A program made the position numbers and the translations under genes. Below the pieces are notes generated by a model. That model saw nothing but the letters and a program-made list of their open reading frames with translations, had not been told where the DNA came from and ran no database searches. Positions 26,167 to 34,473 of a stretch of DNA of 64,000 nt are shown here, in pieces. How positions within the stretch are numbered: position 1 is the first letter of the stretch; every line of letters begins with the position of its first letter. The DNA is from DATLXH01 sp035576005. Its GTDB lineage: Bacteria; Acidobacteriota; Thermoanaerobaculia; Gp7-AA8. Location of the stretch: NCBI GenBank assembly GCA_035576005.1, contig DATLXH010000010.1, forward strand, positions 8,146-72,145. Reading direction: 5' to 3'.

Positions 26167-27501
26167 ATGTCATTCACACGTCGGAATCTCATTTTCTCGA
26201 GCCTCGCCGGCACGGTCGCCGGACTTCTGGGCGGCAAACGCAGCGAGGCGCAGCAACTGCGCGCCCGAGGGGAGAGCGGCCCACCGCCGAAACCGCTGAC
26301 GGCGCGAAGGAGCCGTGGTCGCGCTCCGGTGATCACACCAAACGGCACCTCGCTCCCGTTTCGCATGGTCGGCGGAGTCAAGGAGTTTCATCTGATCGCC
26401 GAGCCGGTACGACGCGAGTTCGTCAATGGACTCGATGTCAATTGCTGGGGCTACAACGGCGTCACGCCGGGACCGACCATCGAAGCAATCGAAGGCGATC
26501 GCGTCCGAATTCTCGTGACGAATAAGCTACCCGAGGGGACCTCGGTTCACTGGCACGGCATGATCCTGCCCAACGGCATGGACGGGGTGAGCGGCCTCAA
26601 CCAGCCGAAGATCCTGCCTGGCGAGACGTTCGCCTATGAGTACACGCTCCAGCAGACCGGCACGCTCATGTACCACCCCCATTTCGACGAGATGACGCAG
26701 ATCGCCCTCGGCATGCACGGCTTCTTCATCATTCATCCGCGCGATACGAGCGTTCGCCGCGTAGACCGCGACTTCGCAATCTTCCTCAACGAATGGTTCA
26801 TCAAGCCGGGGACGGCCACACCCGACCCGACGGTGATGCTCGACTTCAACACCTTCACCATGAACGGCCGCGTCTTTCCCGGGACAGAGCCAATGCTCGT
26901 GCGTACCGGCGACCGTGTCCGCATCCGGCTGGGCAACCTGACCATGGACTCGCATCCGATCCACATTCACGGACATGCGTTCTACATTACGGGCACTGAC
27001 GCCGGAGCAATTCCGCAGAGCGCGTGGTGGCCCGAAACCTCCGCGAACGTTCCGGTTGGGACGACGCGCGACGTCGAGTTCACCGCGGACAACCCCGGCG
27101 ATTGGGCGTTCCATTGTCACAAGACGCATCACGTCATGAATCAGATGGGGCACGACCTCCCGAATCTCCTCGGCATCGATCCATCGAACACGCAGCAGCG
27201 TCTCAACAAGATCGTGCCGGGGACCATGGTGATGGGAACGACCGGCATGGGTGACATGGCGGAGCATCAGGGAATGATGGCGACGCCCCGCAACAGCATC
27301 GCCATGATGGGCGGTCAGGGTCCCTTTGGTCCGATCGACATGGGCGGCATGTTCACCCTGGTCAAGGTGCGCGATGACATCGACTACAACCGCGATCCTG
27401 GCTGGTACAAGCAACCGCGAGGAACTTCGGCCTGGCGGGTCGATTCGATGTCCGTTGCCCCGACTGAGAAGCCTTCATCTCATGAGGGTCATGAGAAATG
27501 A
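26167..27501 (+). CDS. Multicopper oxidase, Tat-exported (CopA/CueO-like)
   Basis: The 444-residue enzyme starts two bases after the previous stop with a Tat-like signal (FTRRNLIFSSLAGTVAGLLGG). All four copper motifs are present: 'HWHGMILPNGMDGV', 'YHPHFDEM' (usually YHSH), 'HPIHIHGHAF' and 'HCHKTHHVMNQMGH', the last holding the type 1 and trinuclear ligands. A Met-rich C-terminal region ('VMGTTGMGDMAEHQGMMATPRNSIAMMGG') resembles the Met-rich insert of CueO that binds Cu(I). It should oxidise periplasmic Cu(I) to the less toxic Cu(II). Its stop overlaps the start of the cytochrome gene, suggesting shared electron flow or at least co-expression. Confidence 0.93.
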   Translation: MSFTRRNLIFSSLAGTVAGLLGGKRSEAQQLRARGESGPPPKPLTARRSRGRAPVITPNGTSLPFRMVGGVKEFHLIAEPVRREFVNGLDVNCWGYNGVTPGPTIEAIEGDRVRILVTNKLPEGTSVHWHGMILPNGMDGVSGLNQPKILPGETFAYEYTLQQTGTLMYHPHFDEMTQIALGMHGFFIIHPRDTSVRRVDRDFAIFLNEWFIKPGTATPDPTVMLDFNTFTMNGRVFPGTEPMLVRTGDRVRIRLGNLTMDSHPIHIHGHAFYITGTDAGAIPQSAWWPETSANVPVGTTRDVEFTADNPGDWAFHCHKTHHVMNQMGHDLPNLLGIDPSNTQQRLNKIVPGTMVMGTTGMGDMAEHQGMMATPRNSIAMMGGQGPFGPIDMGGMFTLVKVRDDIDYNRDPGWYKQPRGTSAWRVDSMSVAPTEKPSSHEGHEK

Positions 27502-28127
27502 GGCGTGGCGTGAAAATCACGATCGGCATCGTCGTCGTGATCGCGGTACTGGGGATCGCGATGATGCTATCGATGCTCCGCAAAGGATTCAGCTCCATGG
27601 ACGAGCCCTCGGCGATGGAGTCCTTCATGGCCACGACGATGCGTCGCTATGCAGTGCCGTCCAATCTGAAGAACGCGAAGAACCCGTTACCTGTCACGGC
27701 GGAGATCGTCGGCGAGGGACGGTCGCATTTCGCCGACCACTGCGCCAGTTGTCATGGGAATGACGGCAAGGGTCAGACATCGATGGGTCCGAAGATGTAT
27801 CCCAGAGTTCCGGACATGACCCTGCCGGCGACGCAGTCTCAATCGGATGGCCAACTATTCGCGACGATCGAGAACGGGATACGTCTGACAGGGATGCCGG
27901 CCTTCGGCGAAGGCAATGCAGAATCGGCATACGGCAGCTGGGGACTGGTGCACTTCATCCGCCACCTGCCGAAGATCACCGCCGAGGAGTTGGCGGGGAT
28001 GGAAAAGCTCAACCCGAAGTCACCCGAGGAATGGCAGCAGTTGCAGGAAGAGGAAGCATTCCTGGCAGAGGGCGGCGACGTTCCTGCGCCTGCGCCGGCA
28101 GCTCACAACCCAAAGCCACATCACTGA
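27498..28127 (+). CDS. Membrane-anchored c-type cytochrome
   Basis: The start overlaps the oxidase stop (ATGA). An uncleaved N-terminal TM helix (residues 5-26) anchors a periplasmic class I cytochrome: the heme-binding CASCH is at residues 82-86 and the distal Met ligand is probably in 'GIRLTGMPAFG'. The C-terminal tail is acidic and Pro/Ala/His-rich. The length (209) fits a mono-heme cytochrome. Coupling to a multicopper oxidase suggests it may donate electrons to or accept them from that enzyme, which is inference. Confidence 0.9.
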   Translation: MRRGVKITIGIVVVIAVLGIAMMLSMLRKGFSSMDEPSAMESFMATTMRRYAVPSNLKNAKNPLPVTAEIVGEGRSHFADHCASCHGNDGKGQTSMGPKMYPRVPDMTLPATQSQSDGQLFATIENGIRLTGMPAFGEGNAESAYGSWGLVHFIRHLPKITAEELAGMEKLNPKSPEEWQQLQEEEAFLAEGGDVPAPAPAAHNPKPHH

Positions 28128-28148
28128 TTCAACTAAGGACAAACCACT

Positions 28149-28454
28149 ATGAGAAGAATCACAGTCGTATCACTGATGCTCCTCTTCACTGCAACGTTGC
28201 TCCTTGCTCACGCCGGTGAAGTACACACCTACCTCGGCACAGTCACGAAGATCAACGCGGATGGCTCATTCGTCATCAGGATGACGAACGGAAAGGATCG
28301 CACGGTTCTCGTTTCGAAGAGCACAACCTACAACCACGCTGATGGCCATGCCGGTAAGCGCTCAGAGATCACGGTCGGCAGGCGCGTCGCCGCAAAGATC
28401 TCGAAAGACGCGAAGACCGCGTTGAACGTGAAGATGAGCGGCACAAGGAAATGA
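28149..28454 (+). CDS. Small exported DUF5666-like protein
   Basis: The AAGGA site nine bases before the ATG at 28149 supports the start. The signal peptide (LMLLFTATLLLAHA) leaves a ~80-residue beta-rich domain: 'HTYLGTVTKINADGSFVIRMTNGKDRTVLVSKSTTY...ITVGRRVAAKI'. This is the same module as in the lipoprotein at 12239, in single copy, and is common in copper-resistance operons. 'HAGEVHTY' and 'NHADGHAG' supply histidines that could bind metal. It is last in the lipoprotein/TolC/oxidase/cytochrome operon. Confidence 0.82.
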   Translation: MRRITVVSLMLLFTATLLLAHAGEVHTYLGTVTKINADGSFVIRMTNGKDRTVLVSKSTTYNHADGHAGKRSEITVGRRVAAKISKDAKTALNVKMSGTRK

Positions 28455-28468
28455 CCAGGCAGGATATA

Positions 28469-28566
28469 TGTGGCCGGACATTCCAATGTCCGGCGGCCCT
28501 TCGAACTTGTTGTCAGAACCGATCGTGTCTCTTAATAACCGCCGGACATTGGAATGTCCGGCCACA
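28469..28566. repeat. Dispersed palindromic element, family B, copy 2
   Basis: Outer arms 'tgtggccggacattcc' and 'ggaatgtccggccaca' pair perfectly, with inner 'aatgtccggcggc' and 'gccgccggacatt'. It is inserted between the DUF5666-like gene and the copper-storage gene, 20 bases before the latter's ribosome site. Confidence 0.9.
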
Positions 28567-28599
28567 ATTTCACCGCTCACCACCTCGAGGAGAAAGATC

Positions 28600-28959
28600 A
28601 TGAGTCACACCGAACATCACGCGGAAATGGAACGCTGCATCAAGGCATGTCAGGATTGCGCACAAAGCTGCGAGGAATGCTTCGGCGACTGCGTGCGCAT
28701 GGATATGCCGGGCATGGCGAAGTGCATTCAGCTCTGCCGCGATTGCGCCGACGTCTGCTCGACGAATGTCCAGCTGATGGCCCGCGGCAGCGACTTTAAT
28801 CTCTGCGACCGCTGCGCGGAGATCTGCGACCAGTGCGCGGATGAGTGTGAGCGGATGGCCGCCCAACACAAAGGCGAGCATGCCGAGATGCTGAAGCGCT
28901 GCGCGGAAGCGTGCCGTCGATGCGCCGAGTCATGTCGCAAGATGGCGAAGGCGTCGTAA
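28600..28959 (+). CDS. Four-helix-bundle copper-binding protein (Csp/DUF326 family)
   Basis: GAGGAG at 28587-28592 supports the ATG at 28600. The 119-residue protein has no signal peptide, implying a cytosolic (Csp3-like) protein. Cysteines recur every 3-4 residues along helices: 'CIKACQDCAQSCEECFGDC', 'CIQLCRDCADVC', 'LCDRCAEICDQCADEC', 'CAEACRRCAESC'. This is the signature of copper-storage proteins that hold many Cu(I) ions inside a four-helix bundle. It lies just upstream of the Cu-ATPase gene, separated by repeat E, and would buffer cytoplasmic copper. Confidence 0.93.
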   Translation: MSHTEHHAEMERCIKACQDCAQSCEECFGDCVRMDMPGMAKCIQLCRDCADVCSTNVQLMARGSDFNLCDRCAEICDQCADECERMAAQHKGEHAEMLKRCAEACRRCAESCRKMAKAS

Positions 28960-28988
28960 CTGCTGAAATGACTCGACCCACGAAGGGG

Positions 28989-29120
28989 CGAAGCCTTTGG
29001 AGTGCGGCAGCCGCAGCTGCCGCTTTCTGTGTCACGTCGCGAATCTTCCTGGGTAAGAATTTTCAACCACGCGAGTTCTACACCAAAGCGCAGCTGCGGC
29101 TGCCGTACTCCAACGCTTCG
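28989..29120. repeat. Inverted-repeat element, family E
   Basis: The left arm 28989-29026 (around 'ttggagtgcggcagccg') and the right arm 29084-29120 (around 'cggctgccgtactccaa') are inverted copies over ~37 bases with a few mismatches. The loop is ~57 bases. It fills the space between the copper-storage gene and the ATPase gene. ORFs running through it are chance. Confidence 0.75.
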
Positions 29121-29235
29121 CAGTTCCTTCTGCGAGCACATGCCGGGGCGAAAATGGGTGGAGGGTGTAAGGGTCTCCTCGAACGTTCGTCATTCCTCAC
29201 TGCAGCGGAATTCGCACAGAAAGTTCGAAGGAGAG

Positions 29236-31902
29236 ATGATGTCGATGCCTGATGAAGCTCACGTGAGTGCGCAGCCGGTCCGCGACCCGGTCTGTGGAAT
29301 GTCGGTCAATCCGAGTCGCGCGGCGGGTAGCTCTACTCTCGAGGGGAAGGAGTATTTCTTCTGCTCGAAGGGCTGCAAACAAAAATTCGATGCCGCGCCG
29401 GCGCAGTATCTGAAGCCCGCGCCAACGACGCCGACTACGCCTCGTGATGAGCAGCCTCCGAGTTCGCAGACGGTGCGCGATCCGGTTTGTGGGATGTCGG
29501 TGAACCCCGCTCGCGCGGCGGGTAACTCCGTTCTAAAGGGTGCGGAGTATTTCTTCTGTTCGCAGGGCTGCAAACAAAAGTTCGAAACCGATCCCTCGAA
29601 TTATGTCGCCGGGCCAGACAACTTTGCTGCACCGACGCCCATCAGGCCAGCGACGTCTCCAACGATTCAGGCCGACGAGTACACCTGCCCGATGCATCCC
29701 GAAGTGCGGCAATCGGGACCAGGATCCTGCCCAAAGTGCGGGATGGCGCTGGAGCCTTCCGGAGTCCCGGTGCAGACCACGAGGACCGAATGGACCTGTC
29801 CCATGCATCCCGAGATTGTTCGCGATGTCGCGGGGAGTTGCCCCATCTGCGGCATGGCGCTCGAGCCGCGAACCGTCACCGCAGAGGAAAAGGAGAATCC
29901 CGAGCTTCGCGACATGACGCGACGCTTGTGGATCAGCGTCATCCTCACGGCTCCGCTCGTCTTCTTCGTCATGGGTCGCCACCTCCCCGGATTCTCGTTC
30001 GCCGAGCGCGTGATGATGTCTCCTTTCGGGCCGTGGCTCGAGCTGATCCTGGCGACACCGGTCGTCCTCTGGTGCGGGTGGCCATTTTTCGTCCGCGCCT
30101 GGTACTCGATCGTCCACCGCAGCCTGAACATGTTTACGCTGATCGGACTCGGGGTCGCGGTCTCGTACGTTTACAGCGTCATCGCAACGCTGGCGCCCGG
30201 CATCTTCCCCGCTTCGCTGCGAGAAGGTGGCACGGGTGCGGTTGGCGTTTACTTCGAAGCCGCCGCAGTGATCGTGGCGCTCGTGCTGGTGGGTCAGGTG
30301 CTCGAATTGCGCGCGCGGAGCCAGACCGGTGCAGCCATTCGCGCTCTGCTGAACCTCGCGCCGAAGATGGCGCGGCGTGTTGCTGCAGACGGGAGTGAGG
30401 AAGATGTCCCGCTCGATCAGGTGCAGATCGGCGACAGGCTCCGCATTCGTCCGGGAGAGAAGGTGCCCGTCGACGGCCTCGTGGCAGAGGGGACGAGCAG
30501 CGTCGATGAATCGATGATGACGGGCGAGCCGATTCCGATCGAGAAGCACGCAGGCGATCGCGTCATCGGAGCGACTGTCAATGGTACGGGAGCTCTGATC
30601 ATCACAGCCGATCGTATCGGGAGTGACACGCTCCTCTCTCAGATCATCCGCATGGTGGCTGAGGCCCAGCGCAGCCGCGCGCCAATCCAGAAGCTTGCCG
30701 ATTCCGTGGCCTCCTGGTTCGTACCACTCGTCATCGGTATCGCCATCATCACATTCGCCATCTGGGCGATATTCGGGCCAGAGCCTCGGCTGGTGTACGC
30801 CCTCGTCAACGCTGTCGCCGTCCTCATCATCGCCTGCCCCTGCGCGCTTGGGCTTGCGACACCGATGTCGATCATGGTCGCCAGTGGACGGGGAGCGTCC
30901 GCCGGTGTTCTCTTCAAGAACGCTGAGGCGATCGAAATCCTCCGTTCGGTTGACACGCTGGTCGTAGACAAGACAGGGACGCTCACTGTCGGCAAACCGA
31001 AGCTCGTTACCGTCAAGCCGACCGCGGGTTTCTCCGAGACCGACGTGCTCACATACGCGGCCGCGCTCGAAAGGGGGAGCGAACATCCCCTCGCGGCGGC
31101 GATTCTCGATGGGGCGAAGGAGCGCGGCATCCACGTGACGAACGCTTCCGATTTTCAATCCGTTACCGGAAAAGGCGTAGTGGGATCTGTGGGTGGACGC
31201 CGCATCGGTCTCGGGAACCGCGCGCTTCTCGAGTCAATCGAGGTCGCCGAGTCGGATCCTGCTGCGGCTGAAGCGCTCCGTGCAGAAGGGCAGACGGTGA
31301 TGTACCTCGCATTCGATGGAAAGCTGGCAGGCCTCCTCGGTGTGGCCGATCCGATCAAGGAGACGACGCCTGAGGCCATTCGCGCGCTGCACGACGAAGG
31401 TTTGAGGATCGTGATGCTAACGGGCGACAGCAGGACCACCGCGATGGCCGTAGCTAAGACTCTCGGCATCGACGAAGTAATTGCCGAGGTCCTGCCGGAG
31501 CAGAAAGCGGAAACCATCAGGAAGCTACAGGCCAGTGGGAAGAAAGTAGCGATGGCAGGTGACGGCATCAACGATGCGCCGGGACTCGCGCAGGCCGAAG
31601 TCGGCATCGCGATGGGGACTGGAACCGACGTCGCGATGGAGAGCGCCGATGTGACGCTCGTGAAAGGCGACCTGCGCGGCATCGTGCGCGCGCGGCGTCT
31701 GAGTCGTGCCACGATCCGCAACATCCGGCAGAACCTCTTCTGGGCGTTCGTCTACAACGCGGCGGGGGTACCGGTGGCGGCCGGCATTCTCTATCCGTTC
31801 TTCGGAATTCTGTTGAGTCCGATGATCGCCGCGGCGGCGATGAGTTTGAGCTCCGTGTCGGTCATTGCGAATGCGTTGAGGTTGAGGACGGTCAAGGTCT
31901 AG
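29236..31902 (+). CDS. copA: Copper-translocating P1B-type ATPase with two YHS and two HMBD domains
   Basis: AAGGAG just upstream supports the ATG at 29236 or the next one at 29239; the 888-residue protein lacks the classical CxxC ferredoxin-like domain. Instead residues ~15-60 and ~80-125 are YHS domains ('DPVCGMSVNP...EYFFCSKGCKQKF'), and ~145-175 and ~185-215 are HMBD motifs ('CPMHPEV...CPKCGMAL', 'CPMHPEI...CPICGMAL'). The ATPase core follows: TGE loop 'MTGEPIP', TM6 'CPCALGLATP', 'DKTGTLTVGK', the HP motif in 'GSEHPLAAAI' and 'GDGINDAPGLAQAEVG'. It should export Cu(I) from the cytoplasm and is the core exporter of the copper island. Confidence 0.95.
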   Translation: MMSMPDEAHVSAQPVRDPVCGMSVNPSRAAGSSTLEGKEYFFCSKGCKQKFDAAPAQYLKPAPTTPTTPRDEQPPSSQTVRDPVCGMSVNPARAAGNSVLKGAEYFFCSQGCKQKFETDPSNYVAGPDNFAAPTPIRPATSPTIQADEYTCPMHPEVRQSGPGSCPKCGMALEPSGVPVQTTRTEWTCPMHPEIVRDVAGSCPICGMALEPRTVTAEEKENPELRDMTRRLWISVILTAPLVFFVMGRHLPGFSFAERVMMSPFGPWLELILATPVVLWCGWPFFVRAWYSIVHRSLNMFTLIGLGVAVSYVYSVIATLAPGIFPASLREGGTGAVGVYFEAAAVIVALVLVGQVLELRARSQTGAAIRALLNLAPKMARRVAADGSEEDVPLDQVQIGDRLRIRPGEKVPVDGLVAEGTSSVDESMMTGEPIPIEKHAGDRVIGATVNGTGALIITADRIGSDTLLSQIIRMVAEAQRSRAPIQKLADSVASWFVPLVIGIAIITFAIWAIFGPEPRLVYALVNAVAVLIIACPCALGLATPMSIMVASGRGASAGVLFKNAEAIEILRSVDTLVVDKTGTLTVGKPKLVTVKPTAGFSETDVLTYAAALERGSEHPLAAAILDGAKERGIHVTNASDFQSVTGKGVVGSVGGRRIGLGNRALLESIEVAESDPAAAEALRAEGQTVMYLAFDGKLAGLLGVADPIKETTPEAIRALHDEGLRIVMLTGDSRTTAMAVAKTLGIDEVIAEVLPEQKAETIRKLQASGKKVAMAGDGINDAPGLAQAEVGIAMGTGTDVAMESADVTLVKGDLRGIVRARRLSRATIRNIRQNLFWAFVYNAAGVPVAAGILYPFFGILLSPMIAAAAMSLSSVSVIANALRLRTVKV

Positions 31903-31948
31903 TAGGGCGATTCGCTATCTGGCTTAGCGGGTTAGCTAGCTTAGCTAG

Positions 31949-32093
31949 CCGCGAAGCGGCGTCCCCTCTCCCCGGCGGGGGAGAGGGAAGCGAGCGAAGC
32001 GAAGCAGGGTGAGGGGCGTGACGCTCTCGCGATCCGATAGATAAACAGCGCGATTCTCGTATCTCTCGCGGCCCCTCGCGGACCCTCGCGTCC
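31949..32093. repeat. Dispersed palindromic element, family A, copy 3 (truncated)
   Basis: It opens with 'gccgcgaagcggcg' and the hairpin 'ctctccccggcgggggagag', then 'gaagcgaagcaggg', and breaks off after 'cgtatctctcgcggcccctcgcgg' without the closing hairpin. It is preceded by a short 'gttagctagcttagctagc' direct repeat. It lies between the convergent copA and DUF305 genes. Confidence 0.8.
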
Positions 32094-32112
32094 TCATTGC
32101 GGACCGTTTCGC

Positions 32113-32721
32113 TCACTTTCCCGTCAACATTCCCTTCCACTGTTTCATCTGATCCACTTCCCTCTGCTGCGCATCAATGATGGCTTGCGCGAGGGTCTTC
32201 ACTTCCTGATGCTCGGCTTTCGTCATCGCCTCGCGTGACATCTCGATTGCGCCCACGTGGTGCGGAGTCATCATGTCGATGAACATGAGGTCGTAATCCT
32301 TTCCCGCCTTCATCGTACTCATGTGAGTCATGTCCATATTCATCGATGATTTCATCCCGGGCATGTCCATGTTCTCGGCCGTGGGGGCGCCCGAGTACCA
32401 GAGGTCTCGCCAGGTCGTCATCTGATCGATCTCCTTCTGCTGATCGACCGGAATCCTCGTCACCAGCTCCTTGAGCAGTGGGTGCTCGATTTTTTCCTGA
32501 GCCATCTTCGCCATGGCGATCGCGGCCAGGTGATGCTTTGACATCGTGTCGAGAAACTGCAGATCGTAAGAGGCCGGGGCATTGGCCGGCATCGATGAAT
32601 CCGTTGCCGTAGCCGCGGTTGTCATGGCCGGATCGGTGGTGGCCACCTTCTCCCCGCCGCACCCGGTCGTAAGGGCGATTGACAGCAAAACTGCCGGAAA
32701 CGAGAGTCTCATTCGCTTCAT
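32113..32721 (-). CDS. DUF305-family lipoprotein (ferritin-like, copper-associated)
   Basis: The start at 32721 (MKRMRLSF) gives a lipobox (ALTTGCGG) and a 202-residue exported protein. Two DUF305 halves repeat the motif: 'YDLQFLDTMSKHHLAAIAMAKMA' and 'YDLMFIDMMTPHHVGAIEMSREAM', each followed by 'VDQQKEIDQMTTW' or 'DAQQREVDQMKQW'. A Met-rich linker lies between ('ENMDMPGMKSSMNMDMTHMSTM'). DUF305 proteins are ferritin-like periplasmic proteins common in metal-resistance clusters. The Met/His content fits copper binding. It is convergent with copA. Confidence 0.9.
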   Translation of the reverse strand: MKRMRLSFPAVLLSIALTTGCGGEKVATTDPAMTTAATATDSSMPANAPASYDLQFLDTMSKHHLAAIAMAKMAQEKIEHPLLKELVTRIPVDQQKEIDQMTTWRDLWYSGAPTAENMDMPGMKSSMNMDMTHMSTMKAGKDYDLMFIDMMTPHHVGAIEMSREAMTKAEHQEVKTLAQAIIDAQQREVDQMKQWKGMLTGK

Positions 32722-32952
32722 CAGATGGTTCCCCTTCCTGAACAACGTCGCGTGACAGACAAGAGTGTCTGTCCTACATAGAGGCCCTTCATTACTCTTG
32801 CCATCGCCGTTTGCGACAGGGCGGGGACCACTGGGCGGGGCTTGCCTCCGGGTCCGGCATTGACTCTGCTGGCTCGCTCTGATACGAACGGGCCGCGATC
32901 CGCCGATATCTGGCGTGCTCTATCCCAGTTCAGGCGTTTCAAGGAGATTTGC

Positions 32953-34473
32953 ATGAGAAATCGATTCATCCAGGCGGCGATTACCGCAGTGATTCTGGCG
33001 AGTGGAGTTTCGTTGAATGCGCAGGATCTGGCTGCGTTCGAAAAGAAAGTTACCACTCGGAAGCTGGCGAACGGATTGACAGTGTTGATCGTTGAGCGAC
33101 CGGAGGCTCCCGTCTTCTCGTTCTTCACTCACGTCGATGCCGGGAGTGCTCAGGAAGTCCCGGGGATCACAGGGCTCGCGCACATGTTCGAGCATATGGC
33201 GTTCAAGGGAACTCCTGTGATCGGCACAAAAGACTACGCAACCGAGAAGAAGGCGCTCGAGAAGGTCGAGCGTGCCTACATGGCGTACGACGCTGCGCGG
33301 CGCTCCGAGGTAGGGCGCGATGACAAGAGAACCGCGGAGATGGAGAAGGCGTGGAAAGACTCGATCGCCGAGGCTGACAAGGGCGTGGTCCTCAATGAGT
33401 TCGGGGAGATCATCGATCGCAGCGGCGGGGTCGGATTAAACGCCTTTACCAGCAGTGACGAGACGGGCTACTTTTACTCGCTCCCTTCGAACCGTGTCGA
33501 GCTCTGGGCATACCTCGAGTCCGAGCGTTTCCTCCAGCCGGTCATGCGCGAGTTCTACAAAGAGCGCGACGTCGTGATGGAAGAGCGGAGGATGCGTACG
33601 GACAGCAATCCCATCGGCAAGCTCGTCGAGCAATTCCTCGGGGCTGCCTACATCGCACATCCGTACGGTTACGCAGTCGTCGGCTGGCCATCGGATCTGA
33701 CGAGTTTCTCGGCCAGTGACGCGGATAAGTTCTTCAAGACCTACTACGTGCCCTCGAACATGGTCGTCACTCTCGTGGGCGATGTGAAGGCATCCACCGC
33801 GATGCCGATCATTGAGAAATACTTCGGTCGGCTGCCTTCCAGACCGAAACCCGAGCCTCTTCGAACGACCGAGCCGCCCCAGGGGTCTGAGAAGCTGGTC
33901 ACGCTCACGGATAAATCGCAACCCTTCTACATCGAGGGTTATCACAAACCGAGTGCGACACATCCTGATGACGCGATCTACGACGTCATCGGAGACCTTA
34001 TGTCCAGTGGCCGGACCTCCCGCCTCTACCGGGCGCTCGTACGCGACAAGAAAGTCGCCGCTGCCAGTGCCGGCTTCAGCGGATTCCCGGGACAGAAATA
34101 CCCGAACCTCTTCGCATTCTTTGCAGTCCCTTCGCCGGGTCATACGGTCGATGAAGTGCGCAATGCCATCCGCGCCGAGATTGACCGCCTGCGCAACGAG
34201 GACGTCACCGATGACGAGTTGAGAATGGTCAAGACCCGAGCGAAGGCCGATCTCATTCGCGGGCTGGACAGCAATCAGGGCCTGGCCCGGCAGCTCGGAA
34301 CGGCTCAGGCGCGCTTCGGCGACTGGCGTGAACTCTTCCGTCAGGTCGACAAGATCGACAAGGTAAGCAAGGCAGATGTCCGTCGCATCGCCAACGCCAC
34401 ATTCACGGCCGACAATCGTACGGTCGGCGTCATCCAATCAACCCAGATGGCCAAGACCAAGGGGAGCGAGTAA
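32953..34473 (+). CDS. M16-family zinc peptidase, active subunit, secreted
   Basis: AAGGAG precedes the ATG at 32953; a signal peptide ends near SLNAQ. The 506-residue protein has the inverted zinc motif H77-x-x-E-H81 ('GLAHMFEHMAFKGT') and a downstream acidic region including 'FYKERDVVMEERRM'. An insertion of ~60 charged residues ('KKALEKVERAYMAYDAARRSEVG') sits after the zinc motif. The C-terminal inactive-type M16 domain includes 'YHKPSATHPDDAIYDVIGDLMSSGRTSRLYRALV', the usual substrate-gating block. Its stop shares a base with the next start (TAATG), so both subunits are made together. Confidence 0.93.
   Translation: MRNRFIQAAITAVILASGVSLNAQDLAAFEKKVTTRKLANGLTVLIVERPEAPVFSFFTHVDAGSAQEVPGITGLAHMFEHMAFKGTPVIGTKDYATEKKALEKVERAYMAYDAARRSEVGRDDKRTAEMEKAWKDSIAEADKGVVLNEFGEIIDRSGGVGLNAFTSSDETGYFYSLPSNRVELWAYLESERFLQPVMREFYKERDVVMEERRMRTDSNPIGKLVEQFLGAAYIAHPYGYAVVGWPSDLTSFSASDADKFFKTYYVPSNMVVTLVGDVKASTAMPIIEKYFGRLPSRPKPEPLRTTEPPQGSEKLVTLTDKSQPFYIEGYHKPSATHPDDAIYDVIGDLMSSGRTSRLYRALVRDKKVAAASAGFSGFPGQKYPNLFAFFAVPSPGHTVDEVRNAIRAEIDRLRNEDVTDDELRMVKTRAKADLIRGLDSNQGLARQLGTAQARFGDWRELFRQVDKIDKVSKADVRRIANATFTADNRTVGVIQSTQMAKTKGSE

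Noticed and set aside
29533..31158. Long antisense ORF (541 codons) opposite copA
   Set aside because: It mirrors codon bias of the ATPase gene; its translation is low-complexity charged sequence without domains.
33436..34437. 333-codon antisense ORF opposite the M16 peptidase
   Set aside because: The sense frame has a signal peptide and zinc motif; the antisense product has neither start signal nor domain.
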